Shown in pieces: positions 16,565 to 24,872 of a stretch of 64,000 nucleotides of DNA. The position numbers and the translations under genes were made by a program. Each line of letters begins with the position of its first letter. Position 1 is the stretch's first letter. The stretch covers positions 91,944-155,943 of the forward strand of contig DASCQM010000003.1 in assembly GCA_036013055.1 (NCBI GenBank), read 5' to 3'. The DNA comes from SHYR01 sp036013055 (GTDB lineage Bacteria; Chloroflexota; Dehalococcoidia; UBA2979). The notes under the pieces are model-generated. The model had not been told where the DNA came from and did not search any database. It saw nothing but the letters and a program-made list of their open reading frames with translations.

Positions 16565-17914
16565 ATGACGAGCGACAGCGATCTCCAGGCGTACATCGGT
16601 GCCGTTCGACGCCTGCTCGCGCACGGTGGGTTCGAGCGCACGGGCAACGCCGCCGAGGCGAAGAAGTGGGATGTCGACCACATCGGCGCGTTCCTCGACG
16701 CCCACGACCGGCCGGATGCGCGCCACACCGTCCACATCGCCGGCAGCAAGGGCAAGGGCTCGACCGCGACGATGGTCGAGAGCATCCTGCGCGCCGCCGG
16801 TGCCCACACCTTGCTTGAGACCTCGCCGGACCTGCACCAGGCACGCGAACGCATCGCAATCGACGGCGAGGCGATCGACCACGCGACGTTCGCCACAGTC
16901 GCCGATCGCCTGCTCGCGGACGAAGCCAGCGCCGGCTGGTCCTATTTCGAGCTGCTGACCGTGATGGGCTGGCTTGCTGCCGCCGAAGCCGGCTGCGACT
17001 GGCAGGTGCTTGAGTGCGGGCTCGGCGGCCGGCTCGACACCACGAACGCCGTCGCCGGGAAGGCCGTTGCGACGATCATGCCGATCGACCTCGAACACAC
17101 CGCCATCCTCGGCGAAACGATCCGCGAGATCGCGGCGGAGAAGGCCGGCATCATCACCGGCCCGTGCGAGGTCGTCGTCTCGCCGATGCGCGCCTCGGCG
17201 CTCGACATGATGCGGGCGCGTGCGCATGAGGTCGGCGCGACGCTGCACGTGATCGAGGACGACTGCGCCGTCCGCGTCGCGAGCCAGAACCTCGAAGGCC
17301 AGCAGATCGACCTGAAGACGCCGCTGCGCACCTACCGAGGGCTGCGCCTGCGGCTCGTCGGCCCGCACCAGGTGCAGAACGCCGCGACCGCGGTGCGCAG
17401 CGCCGAGCTGGCGTGGGCGAGCACTGGTGAGGAGCTGCCGGAAGCCGCCGTGAAGGACGGTCTCGCGAGAGCGCAGATCGCCGGCCGCTTCGAGGTCGTG
17501 CGCCAGAAGCCGCTGACGATCGTCGACGGCATGCACACGCCCCTCGCAGCGAAGCGATTCCGCCAGACGATCGCGAAGCTGAAGCTCCCGGCCGAGCGCG
17601 TCACCGTCGTCGGGCTCTTCGACGGCAAGGAGACGGATGACATCGCCGAGGCGCTGGTCGAGCGCGGCGAGACAGTGATCGTCGCGCCTCCGAACTCGGA
17701 ACGCGCCGCCGACGTCGTCGACGTCGTGCGCGCGTTCACCGAGGCCGGGGCGAACGTGCAGCGGGCAGCGAACATCGAGGGCGCGATCGACGTCGCCAGT
17801 GCGATCGCGGGCGAGCGGGGGGTGGTCTTCGTCGTCGGCAGCCTCTACACCGTCGCCGAGGCGCGCGAGCAGTTGCTGGCCGTCGCCGGTGACCGGGCGT
17901 TTGGCCTGCGCTAG
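16565..17914 (+). CDS. Mur ligase family protein, folylpolyglutamate synthase-like
   Basis: A 449-residue ATP-dependent ligase of the FolC/Mur group. The P-loop reads IAGSKGKGSTATM (FolC: GTNGKGST), followed by TSPDLHQARERI and LECGLGGRLDTTNAV. The central domain has the conserved IDLEHTAILGETIREIAAEKAGI. The C-terminal FolC motif DGAHNP is DGMHTP here, so substrate handling may differ. FolC adds glutamates to folates and, in some bacteria, makes dihydrofolate. No other folate gene is near. The frame is open well upstream, but similarity begins at this ATG. Confidence 0.85.
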   Translation: MTSDSDLQAYIGAVRRLLAHGGFERTGNAAEAKKWDVDHIGAFLDAHDRPDARHTVHIAGSKGKGSTATMVESILRAAGAHTLLETSPDLHQARERIAIDGEAIDHATFATVADRLLADEASAGWSYFELLTVMGWLAAAEAGCDWQVLECGLGGRLDTTNAVAGKAVATIMPIDLEHTAILGETIREIAAEKAGIITGPCEVVVSPMRASALDMMRARAHEVGATLHVIEDDCAVRVASQNLEGQQIDLKTPLRTYRGLRLRLVGPHQVQNAATAVRSAELAWASTGEELPEAAVKDGLARAQIAGRFEVVRQKPLTIVDGMHTPLAAKRFRQTIAKLKLPAERVTVVGLFDGKETDDIAEALVERGETVIVAPPNSERAADVVDVVRAFTEAGANVQRAANIEGAIDVASAIAGERGVVFVVGSLYTVAEAREQLLAVAGDRAFGLR

Positions 17915-17952
17915 TGCGATACTGGCGACCGACCGCGAGAGATTGGGCATAG

Positions 17953-19236
17953 ATGGCACAGAACGGCACGGATGCGAACGGGCGACGTCGCGTGGTCGTG
18001 ACCGGTCTCGGCGTCGTCTGCCCGCTCGGCAACGACCTCGAGACGATGTGGTCGCAGTCGATCGCGGGAATCTCAGCCACCGGCCGGCTCTCGGTTGTCG
18101 ACGCACTCGATGACCCCGACACCTACCCCTGCCAGGTCAGCGGCGAGGTGCAGGACTTCGACCCGACGCAATACCTCGACCGCAAGACCGCACGTCGGAT
18201 GGCACGCTTTTCGCAATTCGCGATCGCCGCGAGCAGCCAGGCGATCGCGCACGCCGGCCTCGACCTTGAGTCCGAAGACCGCGCGCGCATCGGCACGATC
18301 GTCGGCAACGGTGGCGGCGGACTGCCGAACACCGACCAGGCGATGCGCACGGTGTTGAAGCGCGGTGGCATGAAGGTCGACCCGCTCTTCATCGCGAAGA
18401 TGCTGCCGAACATGGCCGCCGGCAACATCACAATCGAGTTCGGCCTGCAGGGCTACACGAACACCGCGACCACCGCCTGCGCCGCAGGCACGCAGGGCAT
18501 CGGCGACGCGGCGGAGGTGATCCGGCGCGGCACCGCAGACGTCATGATCGCCGGCGGCTCGGAGGCCGGGATCAGCGAGATCGGACTCGCCGGCTTCGCC
18601 TCCATGCGCGCGCTCTCGACAGCGCACAACGACAACCCCGAGGCCTCGTCGCGGCCCTTCGACCGTGACCGCAGCGGGCTCGTGCCCGGCGAGGGCGGCG
18701 GCATGCTGGTCCTCGAGAGCCTCGACCACGCGCTCGCTCGTGGCGCCACGCCGCTGGCGGAGATCGCCGGCTACGGCGTCAGCGCCGACGCCACCTACCT
18801 CGTCGCGCCGCCCGAAGACGGCAGCGGCGCGGCTCGTGCGATGCGCACGGCGCTCGACGACGCGGGCCTGCCGCCGGAGGCCGTCGATGTCGTCTCCGCG
18901 CACGCCACCGCCACGCAGGTCGGCGACATCGCGGAGACCCACGCGCTGCACTCGGTCTTCGGCAAGCACGCCTACGACGTTCCGGTCACCGCGATGAAGT
19001 CGCAGATCGGCCACCTGCTCGGTGGGGCGGGCGGTGTGGAGACAGTCGCGGCGGTGCAAATGCTGCTGACGGGAACAATCCCGCCGACGGTGAACCTCGA
19101 TAACCCCGACCCGGAGTGCGACCTCGACTACGTGCCGAACGAGGCGCGCAGCAGCGACGTTGCAGTCGTCATGAAGGACTCCTTCGGCTTTGGTGGGCAG
19201 AACGCGGTGCTGATCTTCAAGCGATACGAAGGCTAG
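17953..19236 (+). CDS. fabF: Beta-ketoacyl-ACP synthase II-like
   Basis: Condensing enzyme of fatty acid elongation, 427 residues. The nucleophile Cys lies in TTACAAGTQGIGDA, the first His in SAHATATQVGD (FabF usually HGTST) and the second His in KSQIGHLLGGAGG. The Cys-His-His triad is therefore intact. The N-terminus VVVTGLGVVCPLGND and the C-terminus SFGFGGQNAVLIFKR are typical. The changed residues after the first His suggest it could be a specialised ketosynthase. No acpP, fabG or fabD gene adjoins it. Confidence 0.9.
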   Translation: MAQNGTDANGRRRVVVTGLGVVCPLGNDLETMWSQSIAGISATGRLSVVDALDDPDTYPCQVSGEVQDFDPTQYLDRKTARRMARFSQFAIAASSQAIAHAGLDLESEDRARIGTIVGNGGGGLPNTDQAMRTVLKRGGMKVDPLFIAKMLPNMAAGNITIEFGLQGYTNTATTACAAGTQGIGDAAEVIRRGTADVMIAGGSEAGISEIGLAGFASMRALSTAHNDNPEASSRPFDRDRSGLVPGEGGGMLVLESLDHALARGATPLAEIAGYGVSADATYLVAPPEDGSGAARAMRTALDDAGLPPEAVDVVSAHATATQVGDIAETHALHSVFGKHAYDVPVTAMKSQIGHLLGGAGGVETVAAVQMLLTGTIPPTVNLDNPDPECDLDYVPNEARSSDVAVVMKDSFGFGGQNAVLIFKRYEG

Positions 19237-19240
19237 CGCG

Positions 19241-19771
19241 ATGCCAACAGCGATCCGAGTGATCTACGCGCTGGCGATCGGCGTCTTCGTGGTGCTCACC
19301 GTCGGCTTCGGCGGCGTCACCTTCTTCCCCGGCCCGGAATCACCCGACTTCGACACGGGCCCGCGCCCCGTTGCGACTGTCGACGACAAGGGCGTGCGTA
19401 CTCTCCCGACCGAGGCTGAACTTGAAGCGCAAAGGGAACGGGACGACGCGTACGACGAATGGCGCGACGAACGAGACGCGCACCACCGTCGCATGCTGGC
19501 AGGGGTCGTCGTGGCGGGCGGGCTGTTGATCCTCGCGGGGGTCGCAGCGACGGCCCTCGTCGACGTGCTGCGCATCGGCTTCATGCTGGGCGGACTGTTC
19601 ACCGTGCTCTGGGGGCTGGCCGCCTTCTCGGACGGCGTCGGCAGCGGCGCAAGATTCGCCGTCGCGCTGCTGACGCTGGCGGTGCTGGCCTCGCTGGCGC
19701 AGCCGGGTATCCGCAAGCGCGTGCGCAACGCGCTGCGCATTAGCGACTCGGACGACCTGCTACCGAGCTAA
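19241..19771 (+). CDS. Small integral membrane protein (hypothetical)
   Basis: A 176-residue protein with about four membrane helices: residues 5-30, then 85-105, 108-128 and 135-153. The first is separated from the rest by a charged loop rich in Glu, Arg and Asp that probably forms a coil (EAQRERDDAYDEWRDERDAH). It begins 5 bases after fabF and so shares its transcript. I do not recognise the family. Confidence 0.65.
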   Translation: MPTAIRVIYALAIGVFVVLTVGFGGVTFFPGPESPDFDTGPRPVATVDDKGVRTLPTEAELEAQRERDDAYDEWRDERDAHHRRMLAGVVVAGGLLILAGVAATALVDVLRIGFMLGGLFTVLWGLAAFSDGVGSGARFAVALLTLAVLASLAQPGIRKRVRNALRISDSDDLLPS

Positions 19772-19811
19772 CGTCCACGCCGTCAGCAGCAGGCCTGGGC
19801 CGCAGTGTGCC

Positions 19812-20078
19812 TCAGGCGGCTGTGATGCCCTTCTCGTCGTCAGCCGTGATCGCCGGCAGCATCCCGTCGAGCATGATCTCCAGCGCCATCGTGTGCGCGC
19901 AGGTCGTGTTGTGGTCGAAGAACTCACACGAGCAACTCCATCGACCGTCGGCCAGACTGACCTCGTGAGAGTCGTTCTGACCACTCACCGTGACCGCCAG
20001 GGTCGCGAAACCGAAGCGGTCGCGTTCCTCGGCGTATCGGTGCGCCTTCGCCACTTTGCCGATCATCCCAGAGTGCAT
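19812..20078 (-). CDS. SWIM zinc-finger protein
   Basis: About 88 residues from the ATG at 20078. The C-terminal half has the SWIM pattern CxCx(n)CxH in WSCSCEFFDHNTTCAHTMAL, which binds zinc and often DNA or protein. The N-terminal half has the basic helix KVAKAHRYAEERDRF. It is a free-standing SWIM domain, not fused to a helicase. A hairpin at 20128-20149 separates it from thpR upstream. The frame is open to 20225, but that part has no family likeness and would cross the hairpin. Confidence 0.7.
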   Translation of the reverse strand: MHSGMIGKVAKAHRYAEERDRFGFATLAVTVSGQNDSHEVSLADGRWSCSCEFFDHNTTCAHTMALEIMLDGMLPAITADDEKGITAA

Positions 20079-20127
20079 GGGATCTCCAATCGCCCGAGGG
20101 GAGAACGAGGGCACCCGGAACACAAAG

Positions 20128-20149
20128 ACGCCGCGGTAAACCGCGGCGT
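20128..20149 (-). terminator. Hairpin between thpR and the SWIM gene
   Basis: Nine perfect pairs (ACGCCGCGG with CCGCGGCGT) and a four-base loop. On the minus strand it is followed by CTTTGTGTT, which is only moderately T-rich. It may end the thpR transcript or attenuate the SWIM gene. Confidence 0.5.
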
Positions 20150-20258
20150 TGCGTCGTGCTTCGGGTGAGAAGTTTCCATCGCAAGACTCCTTCTGGCAGG
20201 AGACTAGACCTCCGTACGATCGCACGTCAACGGACGGTGGCAGGACCTTCGGACCTTG

Positions 20259-20867
20259 TCAGCCAGACGGAAGATCTCCCCCGCCCGTACGCGTCAGCGC
20301 GGTGTATGTCGGACCGTCGTTGCCGAGGTCGGATCGCACGAGCGCGACGCCCCTCGCGCGGAACTCCGACGCGGCCGTCACGGCCGGAGGAGCGACCGAT
20401 GCGACCGCCTCCGCGATCGCTCGGCGCTCCGTGCGCGACGCCCGACGGTGCACGCGCGCGAGCGTGACGTGCGGCCGAAAGTCGCGCTCATCGGCTCTCA
20501 CGCCGCTGCTCACAACGGCGCTCTCGACCGAAGCCGCGAGCCTCGCGAGCCCGCTTTCGTCACCGTCGATGCCGAGCCACACCACCTGCGTGCGTCCGGC
20601 TGGACCGAACGTGCCGGCAGCCGTCAACGCGAGGGCAACATCGATCGGCTTGGTGACAGCCATTGCGTCGAGCGCTTCGCTGATCGTGGTGGCACGCTGC
20701 TGATCGACCTCGCCGATGAAGCGCAGCGTCAGGTGCAGTAGCGACGGGTCGACCCAGCGCAGACGTGCGCGGGCGTCGTCGTCGAGCCCGCCCTCGATCT
20801 CGCGTCGGACGCTGCGGGCGGCATCCCGCCACGCCTCGGGCAACTCGATCGCGACAAAGACGCGCAT
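20259..20867 (-). CDS. thpR: RNA 2',3'-cyclic phosphodiesterase
   Basis: 2H-phosphoesterase of 202 residues (formerly called LigT). Both catalytic HxTx motifs are present: HLTL near residue 49 and HVTL near residue 130, in the pseudo-twofold arrangement of the family. The N-terminus MRVFVAIELPEAWRD is typical. It opens 2',3'-cyclic phosphates at RNA ends. It follows the amidohydrolase gene by 17 bases, so the two may be co-transcribed. Confidence 0.93.
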   Translation of the reverse strand: MRVFVAIELPEAWRDAARSVRREIEGGLDDDARARLRWVDPSLLHLTLRFIGEVDQQRATTISEALDAMAVTKPIDVALALTAAGTFGPAGRTQVVWLGIDGDESGLARLAASVESAVVSSGVRADERDFRPHVTLARVHRRASRTERRAIAEAVASVAPPAVTAASEFRARGVALVRSDLGNDGPTYTALTRTGGGDLPSG

Positions 20868-20884
20868 CGGACGCTCCGGTCCGC

Positions 20885-21742
20885 CTAGAGCGAGAGGAAG
20901 CGCTCGGCATTCGCGCCGAGCACGGCCGCGCGGTCGGCGTCACCGTCGATCGCCGCTTCGACAGCAGCGCGGTCGCGCGCCTGGTCGCGCAGCGGGTAGT
21001 CGGAGCCCCAGAGCACGTGCTCGCTGCCGACGAGCGCGAGCGACTGCGCAAAGACGGCGGGGTCGTAGAGTAGTGGCGACGCGGCGCTGTCGAAGGCGAG
21101 CCGGCCGCTGGCGAGCACCGCTCGCACCTCCGGCATCAGCGCGTAGAACGGGAAGCCGCCGCCCCAGTGACCCGCGATCACGCGCGAGCGCGGGTCGGTA
21201 CAGGACTCGATCAGTTGCCAGAGCGCGCCCGGCGTGTAGCCGCCCGATTTCCCGGGATACTGGTGCCCGACCTCTTCCGAGGAATGAAGGAGCAGCGGCA
21301 GCTCCAGGTCGCCGGTTGCGCGCGTCAGCATCGCGGTCAGCGCCTCGTCGACGGGGGCTCCGGCCGCCTCATCGCCCGGACGTACTTCGCCGAGGCCGCG
21401 TGCTCCGCCTTCGAGGAGCGTGCGCAGCGCTGCGTCGTCGGTCGCGGCCGTGACAGGAACGAACGGCACGATGCGGCCAGCCGACGCCGCAGCAACCTCC
21501 AGCAGGTAACTCGCGTGCTCCTCGGCGGTCGCAGCGTCGCCCCACCAGAAGCCTGCGGCGAACGAAACGTCGACGCCCGCGCTATCCATCGACGCCAACA
21601 GATCCTCGGCCGTGGCCATGCGCGCACGCGGCTCGCGGTACATCTCACCGAACGCGTCGTCAGACGCGGCGAGTCGCTCCCGCTCCTCGATCAGGCGCGG
21701 TGGGAAGATGTGGGTATGGACATCGACGATCATCCGGGGCAT
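20885..21742 (-). CDS. Amidohydrolase family 2 metal-dependent hydrolase
   Basis: A TIM-barrel hydrolase of about 285 residues. The N-terminal HTH (in IVDVHTHIFPP) gives the first two metal ligands. The later His is in VIAGHWGGGF, and the conserved Asp is in LWGSDYPLRDQ. The family holds decarboxylases and hydrolases such as ACMSD; the substrate is unknown. The ATG at 21742 was chosen, though an ATG at 21733 or a GTG at 21760 is possible. Divergent from the AmaP-like gene. Confidence 0.85.
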   Translation of the reverse strand: MPRMIVDVHTHIFPPRLIEERERLAASDDAFGEMYREPRARMATAEDLLASMDSAGVDVSFAAGFWWGDAATAEEHASYLLEVAAASAGRIVPFVPVTAATDDAALRTLLEGGARGLGEVRPGDEAAGAPVDEALTAMLTRATGDLELPLLLHSSEEVGHQYPGKSGGYTPGALWQLIESCTDPRSRVIAGHWGGGFPFYALMPEVRAVLASGRLAFDSAASPLLYDPAVFAQSLALVGSEHVLWGSDYPLRDQARDRAAVEAAIDGDADRAAVLGANAERFLSL

Positions 21743-21771
21743 CGTAACTACCAGACGCACTCAAGTGCGCG

Positions 21772-21790
21772 CTAACCCTGGCGGGGTTAG
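21772..21790. repeat. Short inverted repeat in the divergent control region
   Basis: CTAACCC and GGGTTAG form a 7-bp stem around a five-base loop, in the 100 bases between the amidohydrolase and the AmaP-like gene. It could be an operator or a leader hairpin; nothing decides between these. Confidence 0.4.
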
Positions 21791-21846
21791 AGGCTGCCGG
21801 CCCGTCCAATCGGCAGTAGGCCGTGCGCAACGCGGCACAGGTACCC

Positions 21847-22422
21847 ATGCCAGCTCCCCACGACCCAGCCACGCGGCGCTACCTGCGCAACGCCACGGCC
21901 GTCTCCGTGCTGTTCGCCGCTGCGATCGCCCTGCTCTGGATGCAGCCCCCGGCTGCGTTCGAGGCCGGCGAGGAGACCCTCGCGTGGCTGCGCAACGGCA
22001 CCGATTCCAGCCGCGCGATCGCGACGACGGCACTGGTTGCGACGTCTGGACTGGCGTACGTCGTCGCATGGGCGCTCGCCAGTTCTCCACGCCGCCCGCT
22101 GCGGCTGCCCGCGAACCGTGGCACCATCACCGTCGATGAAGTCGCTCGCCGCCTCCGCGCGCTGCTGCTTGACAACGTCGACGTGCTCGACGCGGGCGTA
22201 CGCGTCGACAATCTGCACGGGCGCGGCGTCGGAGTCGATGTGGCGCTCACGGTGACGGCGCACGCGCGCCTCGCTAAGACGTCGGAGGCTTCGACGATGG
22301 CGATCGAGCGGTATCTTGGCGATATCGACCTCGCGCTCGCGGGGCCCGTCCAGCTCGCCGTGAGCTACGAGGAACTGATCCTGAACGCACCGCAGAGGAG
22401 ACGCACGATCGATGCCGCCTGA
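21847..22422 (+). CDS. AmaP-like membrane-anchored Asp23/Gls24-type protein
   Basis: A 191-residue protein. Two membrane helices lie near residues 17-37 and 70-92, and a soluble Asp23-like domain follows (about 100-185) with GTITVDEVARRLRALLLDN and GVRVDNLHGRGVGVDVALTV. AmaP anchors the Asp23 alkaline-shock protein at the membrane in Firmicutes. ATG 21847 was chosen over GTG 21823. It overlaps scpB by 11 bases, so the two are made together. Confidence 0.7.
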   Translation: MPAPHDPATRRYLRNATAVSVLFAAAIALLWMQPPAAFEAGEETLAWLRNGTDSSRAIATTALVATSGLAYVVAWALASSPRRPLRLPANRGTITVDEVARRLRALLLDNVDVLDAGVRVDNLHGRGVGVDVALTVTAHARLAKTSEASTMAIERYLGDIDLALAGPVQLAVSYEELILNAPQRRRTIDAA

Positions 22423-23173
22423 TTCAGCCGCCGACGAGATCGCCATCGACGAGATCGAGAGCGGCCTCCCGGCCCCCTCCGACGAGCTGCTGCCAAACGT
22501 CGTTGAGGCGCTGGTCTTCGTATCTGAGGATCCGGTTCCACCGGCGCTGCTCGCGCGCACTCTGGGCGTCTCACGTCGGATGATCGACATCGCGCTCGAT
22601 GCGATCGCCGAGTCATTGAGCGAGCGAGGGCTGCGCCTCCAAATCGGACCGGATGGCGCGCAGATCATCACCGCGCCTGAGGCGTCGCGGTACGTCGAAT
22701 ACTTCCTCGGACTCGAGGCACAACGGCGACTCTCGAACGCCGCGCTGGAGACGCTGGCGATCGTCGCGTACCAGCAGCCGGTGACGCGCGCGACGGTCGA
22801 CACGATTCGCGGCGTGAGCAGCGACGGCTCAATCGCCACGCTGCGTGCGCGCGGACTGATCGAGGACTCTGGCCGCGCGCCCGGCCCCGGTCGCGCCAGG
22901 CTCTTCGTCACCACCCAGCGATTCCTCGAGCACTTCGGCCTCGAACGCCCGCAGGACCTCCCGCCGCTCGATGTGCTGGCACCGCTGCCACCGCCCGATG
23001 CGCCCGAGCCACTCGAGGGCATGGGGGCCACCGCGTCGGAACCGGACGCCAGCACAACCACCGACGAGACAGCAACCGACGAAGCCACCGATGAGGCCAT
23101 CGACGAGGCCATCGACGAGGCCGCTGACCCCTCGACCCAGTCCGAGAGCGACGCGGCACCCGCCAGCTTCTAG
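22412..23173 (+). CDS. scpB: Segregation and condensation protein B
   Basis: ScpB (253 residues) bridges ScpA and SMC in the chromosome condensation complex. It has two winged-helix domains. The first covers about 25-100 (VVEALVFVSEDPVPPALLA), and the second covers about 105-170 (LSNAALETLAIVAYQQPVTR, the family signature, then ETIRGVSSD-like TIRGVSSDGS). After residue 190 a disordered acidic tail has repeats of DEA(T/I). scpA, usually just upstream, is absent; an AmaP-like gene is in its place. Confidence 0.95.
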   Translation: MPPDSAADEIAIDEIESGLPAPSDELLPNVVEALVFVSEDPVPPALLARTLGVSRRMIDIALDAIAESLSERGLRLQIGPDGAQIITAPEASRYVEYFLGLEAQRRLSNAALETLAIVAYQQPVTRATVDTIRGVSSDGSIATLRARGLIEDSGRAPGPGRARLFVTTQRFLEHFGLERPQDLPPLDVLAPLPPPDAPEPLEGMGATASEPDASTTTDETATDEATDEAIDEAIDEAADPSTQSESDAAPASF

Positions 23174-23184
23174 GCGACGCGGCG

Positions 23185-23490
23185 ATGCTCACCGTCAGCG
23201 TCGTCGTCACACTGCGACTGATCGAGACGCACAGCCTGAAGGAAAAGCGCGCCGTGGTGCGCTCGCTCGTCGAACGCCTGCGCACGCGGCATCGGCTCGC
23301 GGCCGCGGAGGTCGGACTTCAGGACGACGTGCGGCAGGCGGAGATCGGGTTCGCCGCCGTCTCGGGCGAGGCAGCAACGGCGCGCGCTCAGATCGAGGAT
23401 GCCCTGCACTTCATCGATGACCACGTGATCGGGCGGGCGGACGTGATCGAGACTCGCATCGATGAATTCGCCCCTGGCGATGAGCGGTAG
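23185..23490 (+). CDS. DUF503 (YlxP-like) protein
   Basis: A 101-residue protein of the DUF503 family, whose members often sit near nusA-infB-rbfA. The pattern SLKEKRAVVRSLVERLRTRH and the later VGLQDDVRQAEIGFAAVSG are characteristic. It is thought to be a small alpha/beta dimer with no known biochemical role. It follows scpB by 11 bases and ends before a hairpin terminator. Confidence 0.85.
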   Translation: MLTVSVVVTLRLIETHSLKEKRAVVRSLVERLRTRHRLAAAEVGLQDDVRQAEIGFAAVSGEAATARAQIEDALHFIDDHVIGRADVIETRIDEFAPGDER

Positions 23491-23550
23491 GGGCCGCGAA
23501 CGGGGCCGTTCGCCAGTGTGCGCACATACCAAAGGCGCAACACAGAGAAA

Positions 23551-23586
23551 GACGGAAGGCACCCAGAGGGGTGGGCACCTTCCGTC
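23551..23586. terminator. Compound hairpin after the DUF503 gene
   Basis: The outer stem GACGGAAGG/CCTTCCGTC (9 bp) encloses the inner stem CACCC/GGGTG. It lies 61 bases after the DUF503 stop and 34 bases before the end of the leftward micro-ORF, so it may serve both strands. The T-run is weak. Confidence 0.65.
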
Positions 23587-23619
23587 AGTCTGATCGGCCC
23601 GCTGGGCCTCTAGCCGAAG

Positions 23620-23754
23620 CTAGAACTGGTACAGCGGCGGTGAGACGCTTCGCTCGATCTCGACGAGATCACGGCGCGCCTCGGCAATGCTCAGTTCGCG
23701 TACCCGACCGGCTGCAAGCAGCGCGTTGTAGTACGTGTTAACGCTCAATGTCAT
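23620..23754 (-). CDS. Micro-ORF (44 aa) with its own promoter and operator
   Basis: The ATG at 23754 is preceded by GGGGAGG at a good distance. The 44-residue product is a soluble amphipathic helix pair (YYNALLAAGRVREL, SIAEARRDLVEIERSV) that ends in PPLYQF. I do not recognise it. A promoter TTGTTA-N17-GATAGT lies about 100 bases upstream, overlapped by a 14-bp palindrome. The gene ends near a bidirectional hairpin, so it looks like an isolated and regulated small gene. Confidence 0.5.
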   Translation of the reverse strand: MTLSVNTYYNALLAAGRVRELSIAEARRDLVEIERSVSPPLYQF

Positions 23755-23845
23755 CCTGGGGCCTCCCCATCTCTCCCTTGCCTGGGCCTTCACCCTCGAC
23801 TGGGAGCTTCGTGTGGAAACGGGCTTTGTGAAATCCCGCACTTGT

Positions 23846-23883
23846 ACTATCGCGTATCTGAGACTCGATAACAAGTACTTGTT
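23846..23883 (-). promoter_or_regulatory. Promoter with overlapping 14-bp palindrome
   Basis: On the minus strand, TTGTTA (23874-23869), 17 bases and GATAGT (23851-23846) form a good promoter. The perfect palindrome AACAAGTACTTGTT (23870-23883) covers the -35. A further GTACAAGT half-site lies near the -10. The region is clearly richer in A+T than the rest of the window. Confidence 0.6.
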
Positions 23884-24050
23884 GTCACAATCACATTACG
23901 TTTGTCTGACGAGGTTTTGGAGACCTGTTCGTCAAATTCGTCTTTCTGATGGTCCTGCAGGTAGTTGCCCAGACTGACGAGGGTCAGACCATGCGACCAG
24001 AAGCAGCTGGCATCCGATGAAGTGAGCGAGCGTGACTGAGTCTGGCCGTG

Positions 24051-24872
24051 CTACTCGCTGGCCTTGGATACGATCAGCGTAACGTCGTCGTCCGAGGTGA
24101 TTGCGGCCCCGGGATCTGGCGCCTGTGCGAAGACCTCACCGACCACAACGTCCGACTTCTCGACCTCGATCACGATGAAGCGCAGGCCGAGTTGCGTGAG
24201 CAGCGCCTCCGCCGTGGCGAGATCGACGCCGATGAAGTTGGGCGTCTCGCCAACGTCGAACGGCGGCACCGCCGCTGAGGCTGTCGCGCTGGCCGCGGCA
24301 TCCGTGGTCGGCGTCTCGCTCGCGACTGGCGAGGCCGACGTCGGAGGTTGGATTGCGGGGATCCCGCTCTCATCGCCGCCACCCAGTCTGGTGAACGCGA
24401 AGGCAGCCGCCGCGACGATCACGACCACCGCAAGGACCGCAGCGATCACCGGGAGGTTCAACATCGGCAGCCCGAGGCCGGATCCGCGCCGCAGCCCGGC
24501 GATCGGCTCCAGCCCCTGCGGTGACGGCAGATCTGCGGGCAGCAGCGACATCGCCGCGTCCTCGTCGAGGCCGAGGTGCCGGGCGTACGCGCGGAGGAAG
24601 CCACGGGCGTAGACCGGGGCGGGCAGCAACTCGTACTGCTCGCGCTCGAGTGCTTCCAGGTAGTCGCGGTTGATGCGGGTGTCTCGCTCGGCATCGGCCA
24701 GCGTCAGTGCGCGCGCGCGGCGCGCCTCAAGCAGCAGCGTGCCGAGCGTGACGTCGTCGACGTCGCTGCCCGGACCATCGGAGTCCGGAGCGACAGCATC
24801 CGACGCGGCAGAGCCCAGCGCCCCGCCGTCGCCGTCGTCGCCGTCGGCCTCGGGAGGTCGGGGGCCGGTCAT
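24051..24872 (-). CDS. RodZ-like helix-turn-helix/PASTA membrane protein
   Basis: A 273-residue protein. After an acidic disordered N-terminus (1-40) comes a RodZ-type helix-turn-helix domain (about 41-110: LGTLLLEARRARALTLADAE, RINRDYLEALE, YARGFLRAYARHLG). One membrane helix follows at about 135-160. A Thr/Ala/Ser-rich linker leads to a single PASTA domain (about 205-273: IGVDLATAEALLTQLGL, VFAQAPDPGAAI). RodZ links MreB to the cell wall machinery, and PASTA domains bind peptidoglycan or lipid II. This combination suggests a cell-wall sensor or scaffold. It overlaps the dehydrogenase gene by one base. Confidence 0.8.
   Translation of the reverse strand: MTGPRPPEADGDDGDGGALGSAASDAVAPDSDGPGSDVDDVTLGTLLLEARRARALTLADAERDTRINRDYLEALEREQYELLPAPVYARGFLRAYARHLGLDEDAAMSLLPADLPSPQGLEPIAGLRRGSGLGLPMLNLPVIAAVLAVVVIVAAAAFAFTRLGGGDESGIPAIQPPTSASPVASETPTTDAAASATASAAVPPFDVGETPNFIGVDLATAEALLTQLGLRFIVIEVEKSDVVVGEVFAQAPDPGAAITSDDDVTLIVSKASE

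Noticed and set aside
16523..18106. A 527-codon leftward open frame opposite the folC-like gene
   Set aside because: The protein is Arg/Asp/His-rich shadow sequence; the forward frame has clear ligase motifs.
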